Assembly: GCA_018524725.1 (NCBI GenBank)
Contig: JAEUWP010000237.1
Location: forward strand, 1 to 64,000
Direction: 5' to 3'
Source: Podaxis mareebaensis
Lineage: Eukaryota; Basidiomycota; Agaricomycetes; Agaricales; Agaricaceae
Length of the DNA: 64,000 nt
In this document: positions 45,682 to 56,535 of the stretch, piece by piece
Position numbering within the stretch: position 1 is the first letter of the stretch
How the letters are laid out: every line of letters begins with the position of its first letter
Program-made: the position numbers and the translations under genes
Notes under the pieces: generated by a model
Told to the model about the DNA's origin: nothing
Seen by the model: the letters and a program-made list of their open reading frames with translations, nothing else
Databases searched by the model: none

Positions 45682-47276
45682 ATGTCTACCACTTCCTACA
45701 ACACTATGACTACTGACTACCCAACCACTCCTACTTCAAACACTTCTTTCACTCAAGCATCATCACAGACACTCATCTCCATCCCACCTACTCCCCTCAC
45801 TCACAAACTGACACCCTTGCCAGAAGATCATCCTTCTACTCCAGAGTCCCTTCACTATGAAGAGCAGCAAAGACAAGTCACTGACATTGCAGAAGTCAGG
45901 CACCAAATATCCAAGGCATTCCAACTACATGAAGCACAAAGCACCCAAAGGTGAACCCTTTCAACTCATGCCTTACAAGAAGCAGGTGATGCTGCTCTTT
46001 CTGCCACAGTATGACTCAACTCTTTATATGAAGATTCCTTTTCCTGAGCAAGGACTTCTCTTGAGTGCAGTGGTCAATCAACTGAAGTATTCGACTCTTT
46101 CAGGTCAACTTGGTTTAACACAATACATTGCCAGCTCCATGCTAACAGACTGGCTGATGAAGTCAGTACCTGCCTTGCTCAGGTTATTGACTTGCCAGGA
46201 CTTGATCAGGAAAGGCAATACATCTGAGGTGCCCACTACATGATTCTGCAAGCATGAGAGGACATATCTGCTTTTCTCCACCCACAAATTGGACTTAGAT
46301 CTGGCAACATTACTCACAACCCCTTGCCTTGATAGAACCAAGGAACTGCTTCAGTACCCAAGCAACTTCATGATGTGGATCAACAATACCCTGAAACAGG
46401 AACTCCTGAAGATATAGAATTTACTATCACAGACAGCCCTATCCTCACCCAATCTGACCAATGCACCATCTGCTATCAATGTAGCAATGTAGGTCATAGG
46501 GTGGATCAATGTGCAAGATACTATTGCCCCTTCTGCTGCCACTATGCCCCCAGACATTACCAGAAGTACTGTTTCCTTAATCCCATCAGAACATGCCCCC
46601 CTTTCCACTACACCAGAATCCTTACTGACCAAGCCCAGCTCGCCATGGCCAGACTTGCTGAGCATACTGCCACTACTGGGCAGCAGGATGGTGGATGAAG
46701 AACTAGCACTTCTGCAGATGATCAATCCCAGAATGCTCATTTCCCATCTCTCCCCATTTCAACTTCCTCCTCCTCTGCAGCTCGACCCCCATTGGCAGGA
46801 GACTCAAACTCTCCTTCACCCATTCATTCATGCTGCAACTGAGGCCACACTCTCCTTCAGGCAGGGCTCACCACTGCTGACAACATCCAAGGACCTCAAT
46901 TTGCTGATGAACACCATGACAGATCTCCTCCATACCTCTCCCACCATGCAATCAACAATACCATCATCCCTAGAGCATCCAACTGATGCATTTGCCCTTA
47001 ACAACAGTCAGCTTGATCAATCAAGCATGCCCTCTGAAGTGTCATGGATGACACAGGAGAGGGAATGTATGAATATCCTTATGATGATGAAAACATTACT
47101 GGGAGTCACTGAGTCAAGTGAGGATACTCAATATTATGAAGGGGATTATGTTATGAATATTGCAAACTCCAAAACCACTGAGGAGACTGAAGAGACTGAA
47201 GAGCAGTCTTACAAAGAATGGGATTTGATGAAGTGCATGATGATCAGCCTCTGGCAGGAAACCACTGAGTTGTGAC
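45682..47276 (+). pseudogene. element B post-pol frame with a double Cys/His knuckle
   Basis: The region begins with a Thr/Ser-rich segment (SYNTMTTDYPTTPTS) ending EEQQRQVTDIAEVRHQISKAF and goes on in the next frame (APKGEPFQLMPYKKQVMLLF, DWLMKSVPALLRLLTCQDL). At 46,375-46,698 it reads CTICYQCSNVGHRVDQC, then CPFCCHYAPRHYQKYC: one CCHC-type knuckle followed at once by a second Cys/His cluster. A Ser/Pro/Thr-rich tail (46,511-47,275) runs into the 3' LTR. The family keeps this protein after pol, so it is probably an accessory nucleic-acid-binding product; that is inference. Confidence 0.6.
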
Positions 47277-47964
47277 AGACACTTGATTGGGAAATGTGTG
47301 AGAAGGTAGACGAAGTGTGCTACTACCATGGAGTATACTTTCCTTGTGATGATGATCTATGATTAAACACTAAACTCACTACTTCTATTATTAGACACTT
47401 TCTATTATTAGACCAAGTATAAGTTTCAACCCTTCTATTGTATTTGTATTGCATCAATTATATTCACTCATGCAGACTTTTACCTATGACATATGTGCCC
47501 CCTCCTTTTATGCCTATATCCTTCACACCCTATGCCCTATGCACCCTTTTATATGCTTTCCTTTCTTATTCAACCTCTATGCTACAATTGATCTACTTCC
47601 TTAAGTAGTCATTGGGACTTGTATATGTACAACACTTGGACATGTAGATTAGCCAAGTCTAATCCCAATGCATGTTACTTACTCTTGGTACTTGGATAAA
47701 GTCCTTGAGTGCCAGCATTATGTTAAGTCTACATCTCTTCACCCTTGTGGATAGCTTTTCCCTCTCAGGCTTCTTGTCAGCATCTTGTCCTACAGAGTGT
47801 GCAATCTATATGAGTTTGCTGCCTAGAGACAATGTGAGCAGCCACCTGAGGTTAAACAGAACAACTCCTACTGAGCTGTATAGGACTAGGACCTCTGCTT
47901 GCCTTTCTTACAAGAATAGGCTTTGACTTAGGCATCACTTAGCCAAAGAAGAAACCTTGTAACA
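47149..47964 (+). repeat. 3' LTR of element B
   Basis: 816 bases, same ends as 38,690-39,505. The post-pol frame runs about 125 bases into it. Confidence 0.93.
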
Positions 47965-47969
47965 GGTAG

Positions 47970-49425
47970 CAATAGGCTTATACTGAGTAGGGGCAGCTAT
48001 CAGTTTATGAGGTGCATATCTACAGGTAATGGTTGACCAAGAACTGAGGTTATCCTTTCCTGGACTAGAGGTCTTAGGAGGGATGTTAGAAGGACTAAGA
48101 GTCACTCCTTGAGAGGGACTAGAAGTCTCTGCCTTGAGGATAGTGGAGGAGAGAAGAAGCATTTCAGTGTCAGCATTAAAATTTGAGGACTCACCTAATT
48201 TATTGGAGTCAGTCAGTGAAAGGCAAGATAGGATGATTGCTTGAGCTATGTCTTGAGTGAGTTGTGAATCAGTCTCCTGGGATAAATCTGGAGGACTGAG
48301 AGGAATAGGTGGAACACTTCCAGACAGCCCAGAAGTGTTTTGTGGGGAAGGGGAGGATACAGCAGGAGCCTTTTCAGCCTAGTGGTTGTTATGGTAGTCT
48401 GTAGACATGGGAGTGGAAGTAAGAGAGAGGGTGTGAGATGGAGGGAATTGCATGGAAATAAAATTATAGAGCTGAAGCCTATAATCATTGAAAGTAATAG
48501 ACTTGTTGCACAATTGATCAGAGTATGCAATTGTTTGGAGAATAGAAACAAGGTGGCTTGTTCCTTCAAATGTGGATAAATCTCCAGAGTTTACCCATGA
48601 AGCTAAGTAGCTGGAGGTGAAGCTGAGGAGTGACATTAGGAGTTGTAGACCCATAGTATCTCTTATGTTAGTGATGTCTATATCAATGAGTGCATCACAA
48701 ATAGTGTCATGGATAGCTGACCAATCTGTTCTATGGGATAGTTGTGCATTGCCATAAGGCTGTGTGCAGGGGGAAGGTGAGATGGGGGTGAATATTGGAA
48801 GGGAAGGGAGGGGGTCTGAAGGTTGAGATTCATCCCAGGCAGCACTTGGGGTGGGGAAAACAAAGCCATGAGAGGCAGCAATGGCTTGTGCTTGGGTAAG
48901 AACTTGGTGCAAAGAAGGGGCAAGTTCAGGCAAAAGGTCAATTTCCTTGTGACCTGGTATAAAGGAAGGGTGAATGAAGTAGGGAGTGCTGAGTTCCCCT
49001 TTAGATTTTTGTTTTTCTTCAGCTGAGTAAACTGAGGAAGCAGTGTTATTGTTGTCATGACCTTCAAACTCTTTTGAGTCTGAATGGAAAGCATATAATC
49101 AGTAAACATGGACCTTTTGGTCTTGAGAGAAGGAGAGAGAGAAGGGGGCTTGCAAATGAAGTCTTCTCTACTTTTGACACCCATGAATGGTCCTTCTAAA
49201 GCATCCCAAGGTTGGGTGTAAGAGGGTGCTAAACTGGTGCTAGAGCACTGACAATGACTGAAACCTGAATGAATGCTACTGGCAGTCTTCTTAACACCTC
49301 CAAGGAAGCCACTAGATTCCTTAGAGCCTTTTATATTGAATTAGGACAAGTTTGTATATTCCTTGTACTACAAGCAACTGAACCACTGAGGTAATGGTGG
49401 TAGTTACTGAGAAAGGATTGGTGTA
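47970..49425 (-). mobile_element. antisense LINE, 5' part with ORF1
   Basis: Continuation of the LINE at 37,175-38,689 beyond element B. The minus frame 48,379-48,933 holds the clearest ORF1 sense: PELAPSLHQVLTQAQAIAAS, SAAWDESQPSDPLPSLP, THRTDWSAI-like words, TICDALIDIDITNIRDTM and SYLASWVNSGDLSTFEG. Upstream, 48,678-49,184 is in a shifted frame. Homology with the copy at 2,895-4,095 ends near 49,425, the likely LINE 5' end. Confidence 0.7.
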
Positions 49426-49545
49426 TGGCAAATCTTCATCAATTACCTCCTTCTGCTCATCCTCATCCTTGTCACTCTCATGATCAAGTTGACTTCAGCC
49501 CTGCATCTTCAATAAGGTAACCCATTACCCCATCTAAATATCACT

Positions 49546-49809
49546 GTTGTTTGCCTCACAGCTAGCTCCCCAGCTCCTATACCTCTTCAAATTTAGTCTT
49601 CTCTCCTCCTTATTATTTATTCATAAAAGTTAGTCCTTTTCTTTCTTTCCTTTTCATTGTTTCATAGCATAGCTCTCTTGCTCCTCAATCTCTTCTCTTT
49701 CTTCTCTCTCTTCTCTTTTCTTCTCTTTCTCTTAGTTTCAGTATTGGGACTGCTATTATACACCCATTTGTATTAGCTAGCCTAGTATAATAAACATTGA
49801 TTTAAAAAA
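49546..49809 (+). mobile_element. short 5'-truncated LINE tail
   Basis: 264 bases matching only the LINE 3' UTR (CAGTATTGGGACTGC, TATAATAAACATTGATTT) plus an A-run. A 10-base duplication AAATATCACT lies at 49,536-49,545 and 49,810-49,819. Confidence 0.85.
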
Positions 49810-49925
49810 AAATATCACTACTGGCTGGGTGCTATATGCATCCCCATCTTTCACTCATTACCACAAGTAACCACATTACTTGTGTCTTGAATTTCTTGAC
49901 CATACTTTACAGTCTTAACAGGGGG

Positions 49926-50187
49926 TGTATAAGAGCTGAGCTCTTGCTATTGTAGTCATTACTTTTCTTTCTAGTCTGATGCAATTTATTTAATAATTAA
50001 TTGTTTAATTCTTAATGGTCATCAACCCTGATGGATTACTTAATCCATTAGAAAATCACTCCTTATATTCTCATTGTCAGCTGTTGTTAGGACAGCTGAC
50101 CTTACACCTACACTATATATGTTGGGTTTATTATATGTCAGTGTGAACTTAAGGTCATAAGCTCTAAGTAAACCCAGAGGGTTTACA
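49926..50187 (+). repeat. old LTR related in layout to the young element's LTR
   Basis: 262 bases from TGTATAAGAGC to GGGTTTACA, preceded by a purine tract AACAGGGGG. Like the young LTR it begins with a snap-back (AAGAGCTGAGCTCTT) and ends TTTACA. It could be the 3' LTR of the decayed element whose Gag lies at 36.1-37.2 kb. CpG is absent. Confidence 0.5.
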
Positions 50188-50282
50188 GATGGGCATTCTG
50201 TTTAGGAACTTAATAGTATCAGGTTGTCTTAGGACAGTATCTCTCTACATTGGTCTAATGTCCATACTGTGCCTAAGTAACA

Positions 50283-51164
50283 ATTTATACTATTTGTAAT
50301 TTAGAATTTTTAAGTTGATGAATGGTTTGTCTGTGATTACTTAGGCTTATACTAATATCTGATTGATTCAGTTTTAATCTACAATTCCCAGGATTTTGAA
50401 TATATTTTCATTTGTTGATTCTACTAGTATAAGTATAGGGTTTACTGTATTCCTCTCAATTATTTGTATACTTGATGTTTTTCTCTTGTAGTGTGACTTA
50501 AATGTATTCCCCCATTCTTCTAATATGTTTGCTATCTCATCTGCCTGCTGATGGCAGTGGTCTGATATGTGTTCTATCCACTGGTGGTAGTAGATGGGAA
50601 TGAGAGTAGTCCTCTAATAATGGCAGGTTGTGTGTAAGTAATTCCACCAATAGTTGTGGGCTGATTAGATGAGGATCTGTTAGTTGTCAACAGTTGTTGA
50701 AGGTTGTTTCCACCTTAGTTAGTGGGTTGGGTGAGCAAGGGAAATGGGGGTTTCTATATCAGTCCTATATTCCTATCTGCTATGGATGTCTCAAATGTTC
50801 CAGGCATCTGTTCCAAGGGTGGGTGGAGCTGATGACCTTCCTTGGTATGATGTCCACATAGCATCATGTAAGGGGAAGGTCATGCTCATGCTCCTCTGTC
50901 AAGGTGTTGTATACTTGAGTCTGGAGTGAGGGCTTGTCAACATTGTTTGTATAATATAGAAGGCTATTGGCTGAGCTCATAAATGCCCAAATTGTGTTGT
51001 CAAGGGCAAGGGAGAAGTGGGGTCCATGTTTGGCTTTTTTGGGTGTTGTTTTCAGGTATATAGTGATGTTATCACAGTAGCAGTTTACAGTCCAGAGATT
51101 CAAAAAAATGAAATCCAGTAGGGTTACAGGTTGGTCTTACTTTTATTCAGAATGAATCTGCACA
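50283..51164. other. CpG-poor DNA without a supported gene
   Basis: I see no motif-bearing frame; the short frames on both strands look accidental. Confidence 0.4.
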
Positions 51165-52169
51165 GTGGTTAGTATTGAAAGTAGTTACTATTACTGTGAC
51201 ATGGTAGTTACTCTTTTACTCTATGTTAATACAAAGTACTCCTACCATTACACTATGGGTCAATATGTTGCAAAACAATCCTTCTACATGAATGAAGATG
51301 ATGCAGTCAATTCTCCAAGACCACTTGGGCTAGGTGGCATTGATATAGAAGCACATAATACTCAGATTCAGGCTGAGTACAGCTGTCTGTATGAAGGTCA
51401 ATAGTTCTTGTTAGCCTTCTATTTGTTGTCTTCAAAGCCCAGTATAGCCATTGATAAGGGTATGTCAGTTGATTTCATTCAACCAGTTATCTATCAGCTC
51501 AACCACTTCATAGGCATCCATTTTGCTGATGGCTTCCTTCTTCATGAGGATTCAACAAAGGCACCAAGTTCTGCTTCAAATGTCAAGAGTTATACTGGCA
51601 TCAAAGATGGCATCATGTGGTTGGTTGAAAAACAACAATTACAGTCTGTCTATCAGTTCAGTGGAACTCAGAACCATACAACAGTGAGAAAGGACCTCCA
51701 CAGCTCAATGATATATGTCCTTGCTCATTTCACATATGGTCACAGCAACTGCTCACTTGTTTTTGCTGATATCCAAGGTGACTGTTCCCTTTTTTTTTTG
51801 AATTCTCAATGCTTAGCTCATGGTAACATAGGTACTCCTACCTAAATTGGTGGTCACAACAGTCTTGTCCTTTTTAACCCAATGATGCACACTGTGAATG
51901 GGTTTGTGGCTTTTCTGTATCTTCTTTTGAACAATGAATATTAATGTCCATTCAGCAACTCAGGAATTGGTGATTTTGGTTTCAAAGGCATTAATACATT
52001 CATTAGGAACCACCATTGCAGAGAGATCTGCAAACAGCTCAGTTTTGATAAGGATATTCCTCTTCATTTAATCACAAAGTCGCAGCTTCAGAATCTAGCT
52101 GTGGGTGGTGAAGAGGACCAGGACAATGACAGCAGCAATGAACCAGATGATACCCAGCTGTCAAACTAG
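51165..52169 (+). pseudogene. alpha-kinase family gene relic
   Basis: The second frame (51,408-51,845) carries family landmarks: FSGTQNHTTVRKDLHSSMIY, LAHFTYGHSNCSLVFADIQG (the conserved Phe-Ala-Asp-Ile-Gln-Gly), then a putative intron from about 51,778. LVLFNPMMHTVNG follows at about 51,858, then a second intron, then SGIGDFGFKGINTF and HHCREICKQLSF, the Gly-rich loop and zinc-binding end of alpha-kinases. In-frame stops occur (after YEGQ and in the small exon after the first intron) and CpG is depleted. Alpha-kinases are Ser/Thr kinases unrelated in sequence to ordinary kinases and are strongly expanded in mushrooms. This copy has decayed together with the adjoining repeats. Confidence 0.7.
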
Positions 52170-52748
52170 ATGCTTTTTTGCTTACACTCTTTTCTCCCAT
52201 TCATCACAACTTTCACTCATTATTGTTACTCATCTATTCCACAAACTTTATTGCTAACCTACATCTACCTAATAGTTGGTCTACATAGCTACAAGTGCAA
52301 TAGATAGCTTTGCTCAGGACGTTGTGACTTGGTGACATGGCCTCACAAGCACTGGACATCTGGCCACTCGCGCGTGAAAGATCAACCTCGGATCTCCAGC
52401 GCACCCTAGGGTCAGTGTACACCATGCTCAATTGATGATCTTCCTCAGTAGAGGGCAAAAAAGAAATTGTCCAATGCTACCACATAAATTGTGTGTAGTT
52501 GCTTATCTTTACTGCAGTAGAATCCTAATCCACTCACTCACTGTCTGTCACCTCCGAGCTTTCAGTGACTGCAGCGCAAACATGCAAAGCAGGGTCATTT
52601 CTGTCAAAGAACATCTTATCAGAACTATCTTACATCCCGACCAAATTTCTTTTTGGATTCCTAGATTTTCTTCCGAAACTCATAACTAGAACTGGAATGC
52701 AGATGACGGGAACTCGAAGCTATCAAAAGGGAAGAGCGTCAGATGCAT
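52170..52748. other. boundary from CpG-depleted repeats to CpG-rich genic DNA
   Basis: Up to about 52,310 CpG is nearly absent; from CGCGCG-type words at about 52,370 it is normal. No exon of the AUDH gene could be recognised here on the minus strand, although its C-terminal domain would be expected in this stretch. Confidence 0.6.
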
Positions 52749-55700
52749 TTATGCTGATCTGAAAAAGGGACTGAAGACGTACGCCAACCAAACATCGTAC
52801 CTCTGTGCGCTCTCCGGAAGCGGCGGAACGATTGGAATCGGATAGTCACCGAACTTGCTAGCCAACCAAGCATGATATGGGTAATCTACTGTATCATTCG
52901 GACGAATAACCGGCTTGGCTTCGAAACCTGACTGAATACGCCAGAGCGGGCCATGCTCGCTCATGTCCTGAACGACGACAAGTTTGCTATTCTTTTCAAC
53001 ATAATCCTTCTTGAGCTCGTCCCGGAGGTAGGCCTGTATTACATCACGTAAAGAATGGGAAGGTGTTACGTGAGAATAGGGAACGTACAGCTCCGTTTAC
53101 CTCCTCTATCTCGTCCTTGGAGGGTTCACGAGTGAAGTACCGCTGTGTATTGGACAGAGTTGGCTAACGCAGGAGCGGTGTACATAGATATTGAACAAAC
53201 AACGCACCATTCCAGCAGATTCACCACCATTTGACAGACAATAGTGGATCTCGCAGAAAGACTGGTCCATATGGTTATCTAAGTTCCGTTATAGCCTAGT
53301 TAATTACTTCTTTATAATGAAGATATACATACGGAATCGAGCCTACATAGCACAGGTTAGATGCCTATGAACACAAAGGATGTACCAAGGTTGCATACCG
53401 TCTCGCCGATACCGAGCGTCCATGCTTGGATATGAACAACCTTCTCCATTGCATCGTCGTTGAAGTATACATGGAAGCCAGCTGCATTGTAAAACTCGAA
53501 CTTGTCCCAAACTGTGAAAGGTGTACACGTTGACATATATCTACATGGAAACGACGTAAAAAGATGGACATACGCCCGCTACCTGCCCAAGCCAGGTCCT
53601 CCACTTTGATGAAGGGGAACTTCATTTTCAAGACCTCTTCGGGGATGGAGGACCAGCGGGGCAGTATATTCGTAGATTTGACTTGATTCATGTTTGTAAA
53701 CGGCCCCTGGAATGACCCATCACGAGAAAGGACGACAAACACAGCGCCCAAGTCTCCTGCGGTAACTTGCTCCTGGTCTGAAACAGTTGTTGTCTTTGCA
53801 GTGCGAGCAGGAGGAGCAATGCGCCAGTAATCGTTTTGGGAATCCGGGCGTACTTGACCTATGAGAACAGTTGGGTTATCATGATTGATAGAACCAGACG
53901 GAGTTGAACACACCGTATATGACCTTGATCGCAATAACGCCGGGTAGCAACTTGGTAGAGGCTCTCGGCGGTAGTATAACGAGAGCCAGTTGTTTGCCTG
54001 CTAGACCCCAAAAAGGTAAAATAGGAACAGTGCCGTGTGCAATACTGGCCGGTCTCGGGATCCGAAGGAGGACCTCCCGATTAAGTTTGATAGCAGAGAT
54101 GTTGAAGGTTGGCGGAGACAGAGTACTAATGCGTAGCTGAGAGGGATCCGGTCCAGTGTGATAGTGAGGAACGTAATAGCTGATCGACGCGATATCCTGT
54201 TGTAGAAACGGTCAGTTGATCTAAGTTTGAAAGTAGACTAATCTGAATGTACCAGACGGTGAGGGTCAAAGTAGCCAGCTAACACGAGATGGGCAGCGGA
54301 TCCGTCGCTGATCTTAACCTTGTCAAAGGCAGGCTGCTTCAAGTCAGTGGGTTTATAGAGATATATGCCTTGATTCTCAGCTGAGGCAGGGCGATCAGTT
54401 AAACGAACAAAAACAAGTCCACATTGAAACAAACTCACGTTTCTCAATCGCTGTCAATGTAGAGATAAGCGCATGGCATAGTACACTTGGAAGCTTACTC
54501 ACGAGCACCCATACAGGCAGCAGCAAAGGACTGCATCCCATTTTCTTCCATTCGAATTGCGGTGACTTGGTGTATGGTCCCAGTACCGGCAACCGGGTCA
54601 ACCGGACCATAATTGTCAATAACAGTGCGTGTCCAGGATGCCGATTTAAGAGATTCTACGCCTTTCGGCGCACTGGGATCTTTCGTGTATACAGCAACAT
54701 TATTACCGTGGAGAGCCTGGAGAGCCGGGTTAAGTACCGAGGATCTGGATGAAAGACTAACTCACCTCGCAGGTGACAATATAGCCAACAGGATCATCTC
54801 CGACCCGACAGATATCCACAGAGCCAGATCCGTACAAGATAGGAGGATCTGGATTTGTAAGACCTGTCCCAATAATTCTATGCGACCACTGCGATGAGCT
54901 CTGATCAAACCAAAGGATGGATATGCCTTCCTTCCCAGCCACAAGAGCCATGTCCAAGCCGTTGTTAGTCCCTGATAGAATCCTAACTTCGTGAATAACA
55001 CGGAATTGTGACGGAAATGCAATCTCTTCTCTCCATTCCTTTGGACCCTGGGACTTGTCCTCGCTATAAACGGGCGTATAGACTATCACAGGAGCGGGTG
55101 ACTGCATGTCTCCCCCCTTCTTTAGGATCGGGAGCCCGAGGACCTGAATGACATCCTCGGTCGAGAAATGTCCAGCTACAAAGACATGTCAACCTTCAAG
55201 GAAGGGGTAACAAAACCAGGAAGGTACCTCGAACACTATATGCGTTGAACGAGTCAGCGAGACGACGTGGTGGCGATCGTTTGAACAGAGCTCACCGATG
55301 CATTCCTGTGGATTTACCAATCTTGAAGGCTTGCCAGTACGGCTGACCGCTACGCTGCCCAGGATTTTTCAGCCAGTGAAGACGGCCACCGTCCATTGTA
55401 TCGGCGTCCCAGAGCTAACATGGAATAGCGGAATTCAACAACTGTTTTCCACACTGCACCATCCAACTTACTGTGCCCAAACTTGGGCCATAACGATCGA
55501 TAATGATTACTGAAGGTAAGACAAGGGAAATTAGAAGAAAGGAAATCTTTTTGGGTCCTGATGCAGGAGCCATACCGTCAGTATATCCGTCCCCATTGAA
55601 GTCAGCAAAGGCCGTTGCAACAGGAAAATCGAACGACCCAATTTCGGCCACGCCCCACTCAGCATTTTCGTCTCTGGCTTGCCGTGTCAGTAAAGATTCC

Positions 55701-55949
55701 AGTTCTAAATCATGGGTCGCACTTTCCACTATTTTTGGGGTTAATATAAAGCCTGACGACTGAAGGGGCTCCTTCAAATCCAAGGCCAAATGCAATCAAG
55801 TCAGGGAACTGGCTGTCCTTTGAGAAAAAGAAAGGTTCCACCCAGTACCCGTCCGGAAGGGGAGCGGCGATGATAGACTCGGATGCAGCATGACTTTGTT
55901 CAGAACTGCTCGACGCGGGTACCAAGGAATACTGAAGAGGACCACACAT
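52749..55949 (-). CDS. AUDH: aldos-2-ulose dehydratase (AUDH, pyranosone dehydratase)
   Basis: Sixteen exons fit from ATG 55,949 to TAA 52,749 (about 776 codons): 55949-55730, 55677-55576, 55509-55472, 55414-55296, 55235-55228, 55175-54766, 54716-54503, 54450-54439, 54380-54253, 54196-53914, 53858-53583, 53511-53399, 53342-53333, 53278-53208, 53143-53101, 53033-52749. The reaction dehydrates glucosone towards ascopyrone M, microthecin or cortalcerone-type products. It matches the Phanerochaete enzyme as I know it: PDGYWVEPF, DVIIIDRYGPS, STGMHRVRAGHF, GRVGDDPVGY-type propeller repeats, then cupin metal residues FHNHMDQSFCEIH and SEHGPLWR. Phase is kept at every junction except the last (53,101/53,033), off by one base. 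The family's C-terminal lectin-like domain (about 150 residues) is not found. Head to head with pyranose 2-oxidase. Confidence 0.92.
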
Positions 55950-56535
55950 GATGCAGGAAATAGAGCTTGGACTGCATGATGGTTCGGTCAGGCCGGACTT
56001 TAATAGTAACGCCAACTTGGAATAGATTCCTTTGCACGTCAAACTGGAGTTGGGCCGCTTCCAGCCGCGGAAAGACCCCCGTCCCTGAAGCAGGCCACAT
56101 GATGACCCCACTACAGACAGTATCCATCGATTTCGCGGTCATGCCGTATGGAGACTAGAGCATCGATACTAGGAATGTTCCACAACATAGGTTACTACTT
56201 GTGTTCACGGGAACTGACCACCGAGCACTTGAACCTTCTTTTTCCGGCTGGAAGCTCCATGCAGATTGTACTTGCAATCCATCAGACTTCTTGAGCATTG
56301 GCTCCAAATCCTGCGCAACATGCAGCTTGACGTCTGTCCACCGCGCCAGTGCCGCAGTAAGTCGGGAAGATAAAGAAACTGAGTCACGTCGTATATTATG
56401 TCACCCCCGTCGGTGGTCCGCCTGCCTTTGATAAACCTGAAAGCGAGTTTTGCACCCCAGACGTGACATGTCCGGCACCATTTCGAGCGAGAGTTCTCGA
56501 AAGAATATTCTCGCTCCAAGTTAACGAATCTCGGT
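55946..56535 (-). CDS. upstream coding exons: N-terminal extension of AUDH or a separate small gene
   Basis: Three coding-like blocks lie upstream: about 56,535-56,437 (LARNGAGHVTSGVQNSLS), 56,378-56,209 (LSSRLTAALARWTDVKLHVA, SAWSFQPEKE) and 56,154-55,946 (SPYGMTAKSMD, GVIMWPASGTGVFPRLEAAQ, NLFQVGVTIKVRPDRTIM). The two introns between them keep phase. A third intron (55,945-55,894, branch-like CTGAAC) would join them in frame to AUDH exon 1, extending that protein by at least 155 residues. Without this splice the last block ends at a TGA (55,900) inside AUDH exon 1. I do not recognise the domain. If real, the AUDH start at 55,949 would be internal. Confidence 0.5.

Larger units (their letters stand above)
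38690..47964 (+). mobile_element. Ty3/gypsy LTR element B (9.3 kb), complete in outline, stopped
   Basis: Two 816-base LTRs with TGTTA...TAACA ends flank Gag, protease, RT, RNase H, integrase, chromodomain and a post-pol frame. A GGTAG duplication (38,685-38,689 and 47,965-47,969) shows insertion into the antisense LINE. The sequence is nearly CpG-free; internal stops are mostly TGA at family Arg positions. It is the sister of element A and gives the uninterrupted reference for A's three insertion sites. Confidence 0.95.

Noticed and set aside
1..52310. Classical RIP as in ascomycetes
   Set aside because: The loss concerns CpG; TGA arises at CGA codons. CpA is not depleted as RIP would require.
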